DNA of 64,000 bases from Pochonia chlamydosporia 170 (taxonomy: Eukaryota > Ascomycota > Sordariomycetes > Hypocreales > Clavicipitaceae), in assembly GCF_001653235.2 (NCBI RefSeq), contig NW_019154047.1, positions 62,001 to 126,000 of the forward strand. The letters are read 5' to 3'. Shown piece after piece: positions 41,123 to 53,478 of the stretch; positions within the stretch are counted from its first letter, which is position 1; every line of letters starts with the position of its first letter. Under the pieces are notes generated by a model that worked only from the letters and a program-made list of their open reading frames with translations, was not told where the DNA came from and searched no databases. The translations under genes and the position numbers were made by a program.

Positions 41123-42879
41123 TTAGGAAAGGAACATCGTTAGATTCCTCGCGACTTCGTCGTCCAAACTATCGTCCGATTGCGTCGTGTCTTTACCATC
41201 TGACGGACTTGCGTTCAACCGCAAAGTTAGCTCGCGCTTACGGTGGAAAACAGTATCTGCCAGCCTTCCGCATCCCATTCCGGCTTGTTCCGAACATTCT
41301 CGCGGTGGTATAGACTTCTTTTGCCATATCAAAGTAACAGCCGTCGTACGCAAGCTTGACAAGTGCCCATCGTCATTAATGTCATCGACGCGATGGTCGT
41401 CGCCGGATTCTTCTTCAGACTCATCACCGGATACTTGGGTGGATTCGTCGTCTGATGGACTCCGATTCAACCGCGTATCTAGAGGATCGTGGTTGTGATG
41501 CACTGCAGTCTGACGCCAAGCGGCTAGAACATCCTCCTCCCACTGCCCGTCTGATTCCTTATCGCAATAGTATATTCTTCCTTCCTCATGTATAAAGTAG
41601 CGGTCAGCGTGGTAAAACCTGGACGACGCATTACGAGGCAGCCTCTTACCAACAGCAGCGCCTCGTTTTGCCATCTCGCCGAAGAAGGATGGATTGTTAC
41701 CAAATGGATCATCCTTGAAAGTGACAAGGTACCAGGTGAGATTCTGAGAGTAGCAGCGATCACCCATATCAAGAATGGAAAGCCCCATTGAAGCCTCAAC
41801 CCAGAGTTTTGTTAAGTTCTCCCGCTGAGAAAAAGTACACAGAGCTTTGGTGAGTTTGTCATCAACGGGGAAATCTTCCGAAGAGGCAATCCAATCGGTA
41901 TATTCAATCTCAAGTTCTCTCAACGTCGCAGGAAGCAACACTAACGCGGTAGCAAAGTCTGTTTCCGTTAGCATTCGCAAACGCTTTCAGGACAACTTCT
42001 AAACATCGTAGTAAATGCGCAAACCCAACCGTCTCGTTCTCGTTTAGCATCTTTAGCATATGAACTTACATCATCATCATCATCATATACGCTGGAGGGC
42101 GTATATACCTCCCGTCTCTTATCTCCCAAAACCCCCTTGAAGCTGAAGCTCCGAAGCTGAGGCAGCCTAGAGGCAATGCGACACGCAGAACTGGGCATAA
42201 ATATCAGATTATGTGATTCCGCAATTTCCAAACGTCGCACGATTGACAACTCGGGGACGTATTTCTCTGGTTGCCCGAGACGAAAGATCTGGACCTCCGA
42301 CGGCGGTTCAGCATATGGGTCCACCGACAGTGGCTTGTTGCCCTGTATGCTAATTGTCAAGTCGACACACGGACGATCTTTCGGCGGAGCTTCACTAAGC
42401 AAGTTGAAGGCGGCGACGAGGGTGCAATCTTGGCACGGACAACGACGCGCAAAATTTGAATTCACCAGTCCCGATTCGCCTTGCGACCAATCCGCAAATG
42501 GGCAGCACTTCAGATCCGGTTCAACGAGGTGTAATTCGGCATGAAGGCCTTTTCAAATGCCGAAGACGTTGGTATGAGAGTAGGATACCGCATGGAGCAG
42601 TCTCCTGCGTGCCAAAACGATTGTCTCCTGCGTTGCCAAATCGACTGTCTCAAATGTGTGTCTCTCAACGGCTTCCCGCCATGTCCGTGATAGCCCAGCG
42701 TACTTGCGACGCACGTCACCGCAATTCCCGCCTCCAAACTCTCGCGGCTTGCAAAGAATCACATCGCCAATGAACATAGATGCGATCACTAGTTGAATTT
42801 CGACGGGCAAACCACCCCACGGTGTGCCAGCTGTAGGTTGTGAGGTAGTCATGGGAGGCACTGGCGCCAAATATTCCAT
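41123..42879 (-). CDS. F-box protein gene, model uncertain or decayed
   Basis: Begins at 42879 with MEYLAPVPP, then an F-box-like segment (WGGLPVEIQLVIASMF; AGLSRTWREAVERHTFETVD), as in the expanded ascomycete F-box families that serve as substrate adaptors of SCF ubiquitin ligases. Middle part 42465-41968: LRR-like (LSIVRRLEIAESHNLIFMPS; LPQLRSFSFKG) with a poly-Asp run encoded by a CAT microsatellite at 42069-42087. Last part 41980-41123: LPATLRELEIEYTDW and an acidic Ser/Asp-rich tail. An in-frame TGA at about 42551 and a frame change near 41980 interrupt it. Each could be an intron (an 81-bp in-frame candidate with GTATCC donor; a 71-bp candidate with GCTAAC branch and AACAG acceptor) or a sign of decay. 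The coordinates cover the whole coding remnant. Confidence 0.55.
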
Positions 42880-44582
42880 GCATACAAGGCCCGGCCGAGC
42901 TGCACTCGTTTACCACTATGCCTGATCGGACAGAATCGATTGCCCGGGTCCTGCGGTCGCCGAGGTCCACTCGATCAAGAAATACTATGTGGTGTGCCGT
43001 TAAGTATGTGAACAAAGCAAGAGGTGTGGTCAATTCGGCTTGGACTCGAAGACATGAGAGATGTCAGAAGAGGTGGAAACGTTGACCCACTGTACGTGGA
43101 CTTCCAGCACCACTCGCTTCGCCTTCTCCTGTTCCCCCGCCCCTGGACCGAAGTCGATCATTGGCCACGGAAGTTCTGCCCCACTTGCCATGAGGCTGCC
43201 TGACCAAAGAGCTGAAGACGGAGCCGCCGTTGTCCAAAATTTACCACAAAGACCTCAACCCGTTTTATCAAGTGGTACGCATCCAAAATCCGTTGGGCAA
43301 ACGCGAAAAATTAAGCAAAAACACCAGCCGATGGAGGCGCCCAACCAAGAGGAAGCCCACACTGTACGCTCAGTGCCGGTTCATACCCCTATATCCTTGT
43401 CGGGGTCACCTTTTCCTTTCTGTATGGATACGCAAGTCACTCTCTGAGTTAAGCCTTCATGCGGGGTGAACTTGTCACTGGGGTGGCGACTGACGGCCCA
43501 AGTGGAGTGAGGTCGGAAGATGTGTGGCGATGTGCTGGTCACAGCCACCTGGGGCTTTGGAAGCGGTGGCGCCAGTCCCGCCCGGCCGGAGCTTTGAACC
43601 ATTGACAGAGAGGGTGAACCAAGTGGTGAAACAACCATGCCAGGTGCCCATTTTCGGAGCTGATTCTCTGCACACAGAAGGCACAATTGATGATTGCACG
43701 GTCAGGCTCAAAACCCTACACGCGGAGAAGAATTTTGTATGATGAGTGGAGTATCTTCAGACACCCCAAGGTATGCAGAGGTGGGCAACCAACGTAAGGG
43801 GGTCCCATCAGCACGGGCAAACTAAAGGCGGACGAAACTCATCAACCCACACGAGCAGAGCCAGTCATGGGGTATGGAGAAGCCTCTGGTCATATGTGCC
43901 GCGAGCTTTTGCGGCAGTAGGGATGCTTGGCACTCTTGAGGGTTGTTCTTTCCGCGCACCATGATACAGAGAGCGTCCAGCCACTCTGTTGACTTACCAC
44001 GAACCTCCGCCTCTGGCCGGGAAGAGTATTCGTAATGTCAACCCAAAAGACTAAGCCTGACTTACAAGAAAGGATATTCAATCGGATTCGACCCGACCAT
44101 GCTTCTCAGTTGGCAAATATAGGCGATCAGTTGAATACAAAGACGCCCTCACCTGCTCTATCTGGGCAGCTAATCCGGAGCATTGCATCTCTTCCAGTGA
44201 GTACGAGCCTTTGCGCGGGGCCAGGTCAGGTATTGCATCCACGGCCAACTGAGAAGACTCGGACAGTGTGCACAACGTAGCGTCTTGGTGGATATCTGTC
44301 ATCAGAATAAACAAAGCTAAGAAGAAAGTTAACCCAATATAATATTGAAAAACCCCCCGAAAGAATCAGAGAAGGGTCAACGAAGAGAACCACAGAGAGA
44401 AAAGAGGAAAGAAGGAAGAGCATGATCAGATTTGCATTTGGCAGTTACCCTCGCGTAACAGGTGTCACATGCCTTCAATCTTTTCTATCATACGCTTGTT
44501 CAAAGCATCTAAAGTCGCTCCAGGCTGGCGAGATCTCGGCTCTCCCACTGACGGTTCCCCAGGCATCACCTTCCAGTCCCCT
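42880..44582. other. 1.7-kb gene-poor stretch
   Basis: No supportable gene. Many overlapping short ORFs on both strands (43061-43447 +, 43524-43742 +, 44035-44280 +, 43381-43686 -), none with a recognisable domain; composition is more GC-rich than the surrounding spacers. It could be a decayed gene or a long UTR. Confidence 0.35.
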
Positions 44583-45747
44583 CTATGCCTCCACAAGAGC
44601 CCCGGCGGCTACAAACCCTGCCTCTGTTGGTACCATAGGCGCAAAGGCTTCAATTTCAGGGCCAGACATTTCCTTCCACCAGGCACAGCAACGGACTTCT
44701 AAAGAGCACCTAGGCAGCTCCTCTTGTATGCTCAGCATCAGCGCAGACCAGCTCCGCGCCGCCTGTATCTCCACCTTCGAAGGCACCACTTTCCGCAGCG
44801 TTGCTTGATGACGCAGGAGCAATGGAGCAGCGAGTCTCTCGTGATGTTCGATGCAGAAAGCTCCAGAACCTCCAAATTTTGTATATACGGTTCTGCAGAC
44901 AGCAGGGCCAAGTCCTCCTCCTCCACGAGCCAATCCAAGTCGAGTTTCAGATGGGTCAGTTGAGGAAATGGCCGAAGAACCTGTACGAGATCATACGGCT
45001 GCCATGGAATGGCTCTATTCAAGGTAGCAAGCAACCTCAAAGTCCTCAGGTGGGTAAAATTATCCCGTATTTGGTCGTGGCAGGCAGACGACGGGAGCAG
45101 AAGCGAACCAGGCGACACCGTCGAGCTGTCAAAGGAGCAATGGTCATAAAAGCAGACGTCAATCTCCTGGATACGAGTTTTGCATGCAGCCTGCAGGACG
45201 AGGTGTCAGGCAGACTCAAGAAACGTTGAAAACTCCCCTCTCTCCGGTTCGGCACCGATTTTCCTGCTTAATCCGGCGGCGCCCCAAGGGTAAGCCTGTC
45301 GCTGAAGCTGACTTTTCGCGAATTCGGAAGACGCACGAGAGCTTCCGACAAAACTTTGACGCCACTTTCATGATCCTCCAAAATGCGCCGTTGCTGTTCA
45401 AGTTGCTCCATATAATCTTCAGGGTCAGGATTCAGCTGGCACATATAGAGGTGAAACTCGGAAAGTTGGTCTGAACTGATGACAATTTCCTGCACCCATC
45501 GAGCCAAACTGGCGCAATTAGAAATGTCGACCAAGTTCAACAAACTGTCTTTTCTCAGCATCATGCAACGAGTCCGATAGTATTTCTTCGCAAAGACATG
45601 GAAGGTGTTGGTATTCACGGCCCGACAAGTGAGACGCAGGCTACAGAAGTCATCCGTTGGCACAAGCTCAGATAGTAGACCAACGATTTCGATGGGTAAA
45701 CCTTGAATCATGACGATTTTCTGATCACTAGGGCACGATTCAGTCAT
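44583..45747 (-). pseudogene. F-box/LRR-like gene, decayed
   Basis: Starts 45747 with MTESCPSDQKIVMIQGLP and the F-box-like GLPIEIVGLLSELVPTDDFC, then SLRLTCRAVNT, typical of fungal F-box proteins. That frame ends at 45268 (stop). The sense continues in a second frame, LQAACKTRIQEIDVCFYDHC near 45190-45130, then NFTHLRTLRLLATLNR, LTHLKLDLDWL and NLEVLELSASNITRDSL to about 44850. A third frame, LLLRHQATLRKVVPSKVEIQ, runs to the stop at 44583. An in-frame stop also lies just before LQAACK. Three frames plus internal stops over one continuous homology support inactivation rather than introns. Confidence 0.72.
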
Positions 45748-46335
45748 AGCATGCAGTTCGAAAGGCTAGTTCTCTACCGACTTTCTCGAGATTTCTCCCG
45801 TCTACAGTGGGTTGCTGCCCCGACTGTGGAGAAGGACCCCGTCGCTAGAATGTGGGTCTCCCTGGCCGAGTTCTTGCTCCCACATTCACAACGGGGGAGT
45901 GCCGCCGACCAAGTAGAGGTTTCCACCGCCAGCGAAAATTCGGGCAAGTGGAGACGAGCTGAGTCGGCTCCGAGAAATTGGCTCCGTCCCTTGTTTCCTC
46001 CCACTGGTCGTTCTTTCTACCCAGCCGCCGTGAACCACCCTGCCCCACACGGTCAACGGAATTGTGCGGATGCTACTTCTGGTAGCGTCTGCTATGTGTC
46101 TCTTTTCGGGCAAGAACCAAGCAACGATCTTGCTGCCAATACGCAAAAGCGAAATATACCGTATGGTAAATGCGAAGCCCACATTTACGAATATAAAGTC
46201 TACGTTTCCATGAAATTACTCCCGTTCTCCGGAAATCAAATCTTATTTTTTTTTTCACCTACTCCAGCATCTGCAGCCTCCACATCCTGCACCAAGTCAG
46301 TCCCAACTCCCTCAGCGACTACATTCATTTTCATC

Positions 46336-47261
46336 ATGGCGGACACAGATGCATTAGCACAACTCATGAAGGCCATTCCGAGCTGGTCTAAAGATTTGAA
46401 GCATCTTAGTCCCCATAGTCGTGGGATTCAACAATGGTCTGATTCTGACTGGGAGCACTTGTGGGCTTGGCAGGAGCAAGAATATCTCCACCCAGAGGAC
46501 ATTAAGAATCGCAGTGCAGGCCAATCAGCGCTAAGCGAAGATATCGGTCGACTTGGATTTCAAGACCTTGCCGAAACCGGAGATCACTACGAGTTGGAGC
46601 AAGTACTGCGAAAAATATGTGAACAACTCGTTGCGATATTTGGGCCTGAGTCTGTCCAGCGCTTCGTGCATTCAGCGCCGTCTGGACATGGCGACCCGTT
46701 CTTCACAGATATCCCGACGCAACTACAGCCAACAAACCTGCAGGGGGAAAAAGAGACTTGCGGTTGTCCACATTACTGTGCAGTCTCATTGGCCACCTCT
46801 TTGGAACATGACGGGCAGCCGGTTGCAGCTATTGGGCACGCAGATCCGAAGTCCGTGCCTCCCAGTCTCCATCATTCTCCACTGGATGTCACCGCGCCAG
46901 AAGAGGTAATAGCCACAGCTAATGTCTCTGAAATGGAAAGGTTCAGAAAACTTAGCGAGAACTTGGGCAAAAAGGTCCAAAATTTTGCCGAAAAATGCTC
47001 AACCCCCTGTGTCCTTCTGTATGTGGAACAAAATCGGCAGCAGTGGCATCGCGTGTGCCACGTGCCTACCGGACAGACATTGCCGAACCTCAACGAAATA
47101 GTATGTAATGATGCCGCTACTTAATGTATGCGAAGCCTGGCTGACTCTTTTAGGTCACAACGCACTTAAACTTTGACCCGTCAAGCCCGAAATCAGTAGG
47201 ACAGGCGCCTTGCTCAGGGCTTGCGTATGGCCATCTGTCCTCGACCGATTGTGTAGGGTAG
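46336..47261 (+). CDS. Hypothetical protein, two exons
   Basis: ATG 46336 in a good context (TCATCATGG) starts MADTDALAQLMKAIPSWSKD. Exon 1 46336-47100, intron 47101-47153 (53 bp, GTATGT donor, CTGAC branch, TTTTAG acceptor) and exon 2 47154-47261, ending LSSTDCVG. Total 290 residues. The protein has a Trp-rich start (IQQWSDSDWEHLWAWQEQEY), then a helical region, and a central Cys/His cluster, CGCPHYC. I do not recognise the family. Without the intron the frame stops 23 bases after the donor, so the first exon is safe and the second is a proposal. It is transcribed divergently from the decayed F-box gene 590 bases upstream. Confidence 0.6.
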
Positions 47262-49186
47262 GGGTTGTGAAATTTGGGTGGTTGGGTGGTTTTGAAACCC
47301 GATTTGGCACGCAGGCACGGGACACAGTTCGCAATAATTGCACCAACGCTGTAATCTTTCCCTGTGCTTGGTTTCCGAAGGTTTTGCATTACTAGCTACT
47401 CCATTGAAAGTAAGGACAGCATGAAACTCTTTTGTCTATTCTTTCGACGTGCCGGATTCTTTCTTGTAGCCTGCTACCTTAAGCCGAGAGAGCCTGATAT
47501 TTCTCCGGTTTCCCTTTCCTCTATTTTGATGTCGTCAATTTGAGTCATTCGGTAGGTGACCGTCTAGTTTATCGCCATTTGTTTGCCCCTCCTCATCCAG
47601 CCTCGTACTGGAGACATGTGACGCTACATCACCAAGAAGAGCAGATACTCCCCACCACAGAGCCGTAGAGATTGGTCAGGTTAACATATCTTCTACAGAA
47701 GATCTCCTATGCTAGCAGACCCCGCTTTAAAAGAGTTTCTTCTGTTGAGATGGGAGTTCCAGTGTCGATTATGAAATCAGTCGCTAACTGTCCTTAGCCA
47801 ATCCTTCCTCTAATGTTTCCAAAGCTCGATAGTGAAATAATCGCTTGGTAGATACTTAAATAAACAGGGTAGATGACGGCTCCTGATTGGGTCACTTTTG
47901 CAGCATAATGAAGACTCAGTGCCGCCAGCCTTCCTTACTTTCGCTGAAGCTGTGAATCTCAAGAACGCCGCCAAGGCTGCAACGTAAGAGTCAGTGGTAG
48001 CCTAGCAGTCAACTCTGGGCCGGACAGCGAATATGGGCAATATTGTAATAGGAAATTCCCGTATTCTTGTCAGAGTTTCCTCGTTCTAGAAAACGCAATT
48101 ACTTGGGTAGCACTTTCTATATGGTTTGCATAGTGGGGCCTCGGTGGGATATAACACACAACCAGACTTTGCTACCACCCAAAACAGTTTAGCCTAGTGG
48201 GATACCCGACGCGGCTTGTGCACAGGGAATCTGTAGGCTGATTGCTACTTCCTTGAGTTGGCAACGAACGCCAGGAACAGAATCTGGTGGTAAACATAGT
48301 ACCCTCACAAAAAGCGAGCGGAGGTACTCTGCGCATGGAATAGGCATCATAGACTCGCCTAGGTTAGAAACAGCTTTCCTGGAAAACAATACAAAAAAAA
48401 AAAATACACCCTGTCCGGAAGGCGTGATCTATGTGTGCTTGTGTTGCTAGAAAGGGCTGCCTGCGCATTCGGGTTTCGATTGCCCAGACTATCTTGTAAG
48501 GTTTAGGTGGGTGAGCGTATCGATCCCTGGCTAGCGGGAGTGATAGCAAGGCGTCCATCACCACGTACTGCTAGAACCATCTATGTAGAAAACTGACTGC
48601 GCCCAATCTTGGGGATTGGCCTGTGGAAGTCGTGCGAGTTTGGATATGGCCTACTAGAGTAGCACGCGCACTGGGAGCCGCGGAGTCGAGATTAAAAATT
48701 CTACCCACGTGGTTGCGAAGTCTACGGGAGGAATCGTGGTACATTGTAAGGGAAAGTTCGAGCATCTCTCGACTAAAGGTCGCATAGGAATATCTACTTG
48801 GTATAATAAGGACCTACAGAACATTGGCGGTTCTTGGAAGCGAAGCATCCTGAGATGAGCCCAGCCGTAGATGGTGTTTCCTAAGTCGTTCTCCCGACGA
48901 AGCTTTTCATGCTGACAAGATAGAATACTGGGCGGTAGAATTCTGTGTCAAACAGTTGCTTTTGCCTCACCATCCAAATTACTTCCGGAGAAGGTGTCCC
49001 GGAGGTCTTATAAACCCCATCATAAAGCGCCAGATCCTAGCTAGGTCGGCGGAAACTATTTGTAATGGCTTTAACTGACCTCGGCAGGCAAACTTGTAAC
49101 GCATCTCGGTTGCTACGCGCCTGGCTTGGAAGTTTCAGGTCTCTTGATACTGATGTAAGGCATTGTAACACAACTGAAGTTACGCA
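47262..49186. other. 1.9-kb stretch, nothing recognised
   Basis: No gene, RNA or repeat identified. Contains an A run near 48393-48405 and small scattered ORFs without features. The last 180 bases are the 3' flank of the F-box-ankyrin gene. Confidence 0.4.
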
Positions 49187-50845
49187 TCAATTTAAGTTCT
49201 TTCGAGCTCGTTTAGCTGGACCCCCGGAATCCATTGGATGCCAATCGTCTAGCGCGAGATCTCTAAGTGTCAGAGACCGCTTCCGGGTCTTCAAATACCC
49301 GTCATGTTCCCGTACTGTGGCCAGAGGAGATTTATTCTCGACTGCTAAAAGTATCTCAGGGTACAAGCACCGGTCTCTTTTTGCCAAGGCTACTTCACCA
49401 TGTTCGCCCGCATGCCTCGATTCGCTCCCTGTGTGTAGTCTACGCAAGAAGCTGGCCAGGACCTCCTGAGCACTTTCGGCCGCCCATTCGATCGCGCTTG
49501 CTAGCTCGTCTGACTTAACTTGGTTAGCACTGGCAGCCGTCTTCACAAGAAGTTGGACGACTTGCCCACGTGCGTCGGACGAAACTCCAGCTTTACCTCC
49601 CTCGACCGCCCAATAAATCGCAGTGTGGTGGTTATTGTCTTGTGAGCCCACGTTCGCGCTTTTTTCAAGAAGCAGTGTCACAATGGCAAGACTTCCGATC
49701 CAGGCAGCGTACTTCAGCGCATCACAACCATTTACGTCTTTCCAATGAACGTCTGCCTCCCTGTAAAGGCAGAATTTGACGACTTTTGCACGAGACCGCT
49801 GGCTTGCAATACCAAGCGCTGTCCTACCCTTACAGTCCACCCAGGTAAGATCAGCTCCGTGATCGAGAAGCAAATTCATGATGTCTGTATTATCGTTTTT
49901 GGCCGCCCAATGAACTGCTGTCTGTCCGCTGTTGTCTGGGACCCTAATGTCGGCGCCTTTTTGCAGAAGCAGGGCGACCATGTCTTTGAATCCTCGCCCG
50001 CATGCCTGGTGCAGGGCTGTTTGACCCCCCGAGTTAATGCAATTAACGTCGGCGCCATGTTTCGTTAGTAACCTGGCGATACCGGTGACGCCCAGCTTCG
50101 TAGCCCAGTATAGCGGTGTCAAGCGGTATTTGATGTCCGTTGACTCGATGTCAGCCCCTTTTCCTAGTGCCAACCCGACAATGCTTGCACTTTCACTTCG
50201 AACGGCCCATATAAGAAGTGGACTCGTCATGCCAGCAAATTCTTCACACTTCACGTTTGCTCCGGCATCCAGAAGCACTTTGACTACCCCGACACGTCGT
50301 AGATGAACTGCCCAACGAAGTGCTGAGAAGCCCTTGCTATCTCCTCCATCGATCTTCGCGCCGTGCTCGATTAGAAGTTGAACAACATCGAGATGCCCTT
50401 GCTTCGAAGCCAAGATGAGTGGGGAGCCTTGCTGGTTTTTAAGGTTGACGTCGGCGCCGTGCTGCAAAAGTAATTCGACAACATCGAGATGGCCATGCTC
50501 CGAAGCACGAATAAGTGCCGTTCCTCCCTCATGTTTAGAATTCACATCAACTCCACCGCCAAGAATGAGATTTACTATCTCTCCGTGTCCGTGTTGAGCG
50601 GCGAGCACCATCGCGTCACCCCCCTTATCGGCTGCTACTTCAAGGGATCTCAACACCGTTATTTTCCGGCCTTTTTTGGCGCCCCATAGGAGTGCTTTTC
50701 CATCCTGCCTGTCGGACTTGTACAACTCCTCGGTCAGCTTCTTAGCAAGAAATCGGCAACATTGGACGACGGCCCACAGGCACCTCGGCGTATCCAAGTA
50801 CGCGACAATGTTGAGAAGCAGCTCCGTAGGAAGACGAAGCAACAT
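49187..50845 (-). CDS. F-box-ankyrin repeat protein
   Basis: Intronless, 552 residues from ATG 50845. An N-terminal F-box-like motif (MLLRLPTELLLNIVAYLDTP, then AVVQCCRFLAKKL; residues 1-36) is followed by about ten ankyrin repeats from residue 48 to 425, including GGTALIRASEHGHLDVVELL, then QHGADVNLKN, and SGQTALHQACGRGFKDMVAL. The last 125 residues are helical and end with a basic cluster PAKRARKN that could be a nuclear signal. Proteins of this build probably present ankyrin-bound targets to an SCF ubiquitin ligase; partner and target are unknown. Unlike the NLR at 18883-22983, its repeats are diverged from one another, so it does not share that gene's recent homogenisation. Confidence 0.88.
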   Translation of the reverse strand: MLLRLPTELLLNIVAYLDTPRCLWAVVQCCRFLAKKLTEELYKSDRQDGKALLWGAKKGRKITVLRSLEVAADKGGDAMVLAAQHGHGEIVNLILGGGVDVNSKHEGGTALIRASEHGHLDVVELLLQHGADVNLKNQQGSPLILASKQGHLDVVQLLIEHGAKIDGGDSKGFSALRWAVHLRRVGVVKVLLDAGANVKCEEFAGMTSPLLIWAVRSESASIVGLALGKGADIESTDIKYRLTPLYWATKLGVTGIARLLTKHGADVNCINSGGQTALHQACGRGFKDMVALLLQKGADIRVPDNSGQTAVHWAAKNDNTDIMNLLLDHGADLTWVDCKGRTALGIASQRSRAKVVKFCLYREADVHWKDVNGCDALKYAAWIGSLAIVTLLLEKSANVGSQDNNHHTAIYWAVEGGKAGVSSDARGQVVQLLVKTAASANQVKSDELASAIEWAAESAQEVLASFLRRLHTGSESRHAGEHGEVALAKRDRCLYPEILLAVENKSPLATVREHDGYLKTRKRSLTLRDLALDDWHPMDSGGPAKRARKNLN

Positions 50846-52506
50846 GTTTAACGTATCAATATGACTTATTGGTCTTTATGGCTGCGGATAGACTGGGTGA
50901 TGTAGGACGAATGAGTGGCGAGCTTGTGTTGGCCGCACAGGAAATTGGAAAAAGGGGTCGGGTTTCCTTATTAGCTACCAAACCAGGCTGTTACCGTCCG
51001 CACTGGCTCGTTGAAAGGGTTTGGTCACCGCCACGTCACACGTCATACTGGCCCTTCTTTGGCCTATTCTTAGTAACACGCCAGCGAGGCGAGGCGACCG
51101 TTTCGAAACTGAAGCAACACGGTGACCTCTGAAAATAGCCCCGTACTCCGTCGCTCTGGGCTGTTCAGTATAGCAGTGCGTGTATTGATTTTTGTCGTCA
51201 TTTTAGCTGATATACCCCAGCAAAAGTGCATGTAGTTATGTTTTGAACCAGAGCCAGCGCACCGAGCACTGAATGTCAGTCATGGTTAACCAGCCAGACA
51301 CAGCCTTAGTCGCAGCCCTGCAAATCCCAGGCCTACTGCGGATGCGTCATTTCATTTTGCTGCGGGAATCGTGGAGCCATTGGCAGTTGTACGGTGGCTG
51401 AACATCAGTCTTTCGTAATGTTGGAGCACAAACGTTTGTATCTTGAACTAATCGTACCATCGTCTGCACGTTCGAACACAGCCTTGTAGTAAGGTTCCCA
51501 TATATAATAGTTACCGCACTTCTGGATGCTAAACTGCGACTCATTTGCTAAGCCAACAAATGGAATCTATCGTTTCGAAGAATATTCCGATGTACATTCA
51601 CTCAACTCCGCTCCTCATCTACCAATCAACACCACTGTTTAGCTTACGACGGCACAACTTGGCTAATACTTCTATGAGACCTGCCATCACCTCGTGTTTA
51701 CAAGGACCTGAGTGCTTTGCGGCAAGGATTTAAGTCAAAAAGAATTCCAGGGATATTATTAATATTGTACGTTTCTACTTATGAGCAAGAGCCACAAGGA
51801 CATGCCCGCAACATGCACCGCCGCCAGATCCCCAGTGCCGCGGTTAGCTGATATTTCTGTTAGCAGATTGCTGGCTTGACGCGTCATGCTGAGCGAACTC
51901 ATAGAAGAGTATTCAAGTAGAATGAGTACCGGTGGGGGCGTGTAAATGAGTACATCCTGCGAGAAAAATGCCAAATACAGCACGCCTATGTGCACTAACG
52001 AGAATGAAAAGGAAATATCCCTGATTTGCTATAGCAATGACGATGGTTGAGAGTAAACCAAAACGCAGATTCTGAAAGACAAATCTGCATAAGTAACATA
52101 AAATGCGTCTTAGGGTTCCCTGTACATGGGACCACACAAGCACGCCACACGAGCAAGCGCTCCTACCGAGATCTCCCATCCAAGGTTTTGAAGCACTTTA
52201 GTTATGTTCAATACGTAGTTATTCCCCATATATCTGGCTAGATGCCGGGCTAAGTATCTTATTCTTCGCAGCACTAATCAATAAGCCCGCCTATATTTGC
52301 TCTGATGATGTCGTGCCGATTGTACAATACTTGCGAAGTAGGCCGACCGGTATTTGTCGAGGTTCCGGATAGCATACCAGTATGCGTAGAAGCATTGGAT
52401 GCGCCTAAAATCTTAAGTGGATGATATTTGAATTGAACGCAATATGCTCTTTGCTCGCCACCAAGTCCATGTTCCTTACCTTGACTACCGTTAGCAGACA
52501 GAGGTG
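50846..52506. other. 1.7-kb stretch, nothing recognised
   Basis: Upstream of the F-box-ankyrin gene and downstream of the first LysM-like gene. Only short ORFs (50869-51132 +, 51347-51544 -, 51913-52179 -) with no domain, signal peptide or repeat seen. Confidence 0.4.
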
Positions 52507-53478
52507 CTATATATTTCGTAAGTACTCACAGTGCAGATTGTTATCATGCATAATCCATTTGCACCACTCTACATTCATTAACCCGTGAAGAGGATGTGCA
52601 CAATCTTCTGTTGAATTTTGGTAGGAAATAGAGAAATAATAGGCATTTTCATCAACCACGCCACCATAAATCTTGTATAGATGAAACGCTGTGCCATTGT
52701 ACCATCTCTTGATGGTGACCGCCAAGTCACAGAATTGGTCCGCAAAGAGCTCTTGCTTGTCATCATCTGTGAGGTATTTCTCTCCCTGATTCAAAAATAT
52801 AAGGCCACCGTCTTGTTTGAAGCAGTTCCGAGGTTGAGTGTCAGCAACAGAAGAATGTGTAGGGAAGTTGGACGATGATGTTGAAACGGGACTAGATAAT
52901 GTGCCCGTGGAAGTAGGTGTTTGAGTATGCGAAGTCACGGCTTCTGTGACCCTTGAACGAGGATTCGAAGTCGTGAAGAGGTCGTCTTTGAGTATGGTAC
53001 TGACAGATGAGTCTGGTGCACTGGTGGCAGACCTCGTTGATTCGCCATCCAAACGAGCACCGATAGAAGACACTGCCCTGTCAGTAGTGAGTGAGGAACC
53101 TTCCGAGCTTTTGGAGTGTGTACCCTCGGACAGCGCTGAAGTTTTTGCTGTTTCTCCATTTGAACTTCCAAATGCTGTTGCTGGGTTCATTTCAAGGTTG
53201 GCGAAGCAGGTAGGTGAACCACTCAGAGTAGAAGTCGTGATTTTCCATGAGGCAGTCGAGCACGCCTGTGTATACGGGATTTTATAAACTTGTCCCGGCT
53301 TGACGGACTCAATAACCATGTGGTCATTTAAACTGCTGATTTTTTCGTCGGAAACACAGAGGCATCGCGCCACCATGTCTGTGGTTTCACCCTTCTTCAC
53401 AGTCCAGTATCCCTTTTCACCAATCGTGCATGCCCGGACAGCGATGCCATATAGAATAAAGCGAACCAACAGCATCAT
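52507..53478 (-). CDS. Secreted LysM-like protein, paralog 1
   Basis: 323 residues from ATG 53478 (MMLLVRFILYGIAVRA, a signal peptide ending before CTIGEKG). The frame is open further to an ATG at 53622, but only the internal start gives a signal peptide and matches the paralog at 55214-56194. Residues about 24-70 form a LysM-like module: GYWTVKKGETTDMVARCLCV, then ISSLN and VKPGQVYKIPYTQAC. A Ser/Thr-rich linker (about 90-220), probably heavily O-glycosylated, leads to a Cys-containing C-terminal domain: NCFKQDGGLIFLNQG, FADQFCDLAVTI, VEWCKWIMHDNNLHC. LysM modules bind chitin or peptidoglycan; secreted fungal LysM proteins often mask or sequester chitin. The C-terminal domain is not recognised. 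The GTGAGT near the end could hide a last intron. Confidence 0.8.
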   Translation of the reverse strand: MMLLVRFILYGIAVRACTIGEKGYWTVKKGETTDMVARCLCVSDEKISSLNDHMVIESVKPGQVYKIPYTQACSTASWKITTSTLSGSPTCFANLEMNPATAFGSSNGETAKTSALSEGTHSKSSEGSSLTTDRAVSSIGARLDGESTRSATSAPDSSVSTILKDDLFTTSNPRSRVTEAVTSHTQTPTSTGTLSSPVSTSSSNFPTHSSVADTQPRNCFKQDGGLIFLNQGEKYLTDDDKQELFADQFCDLAVTIKRWYNGTAFHLYKIYGGVVDENAYYFSISYQNSTEDCAHPLHGLMNVEWCKWIMHDNNLHCEYLRNI

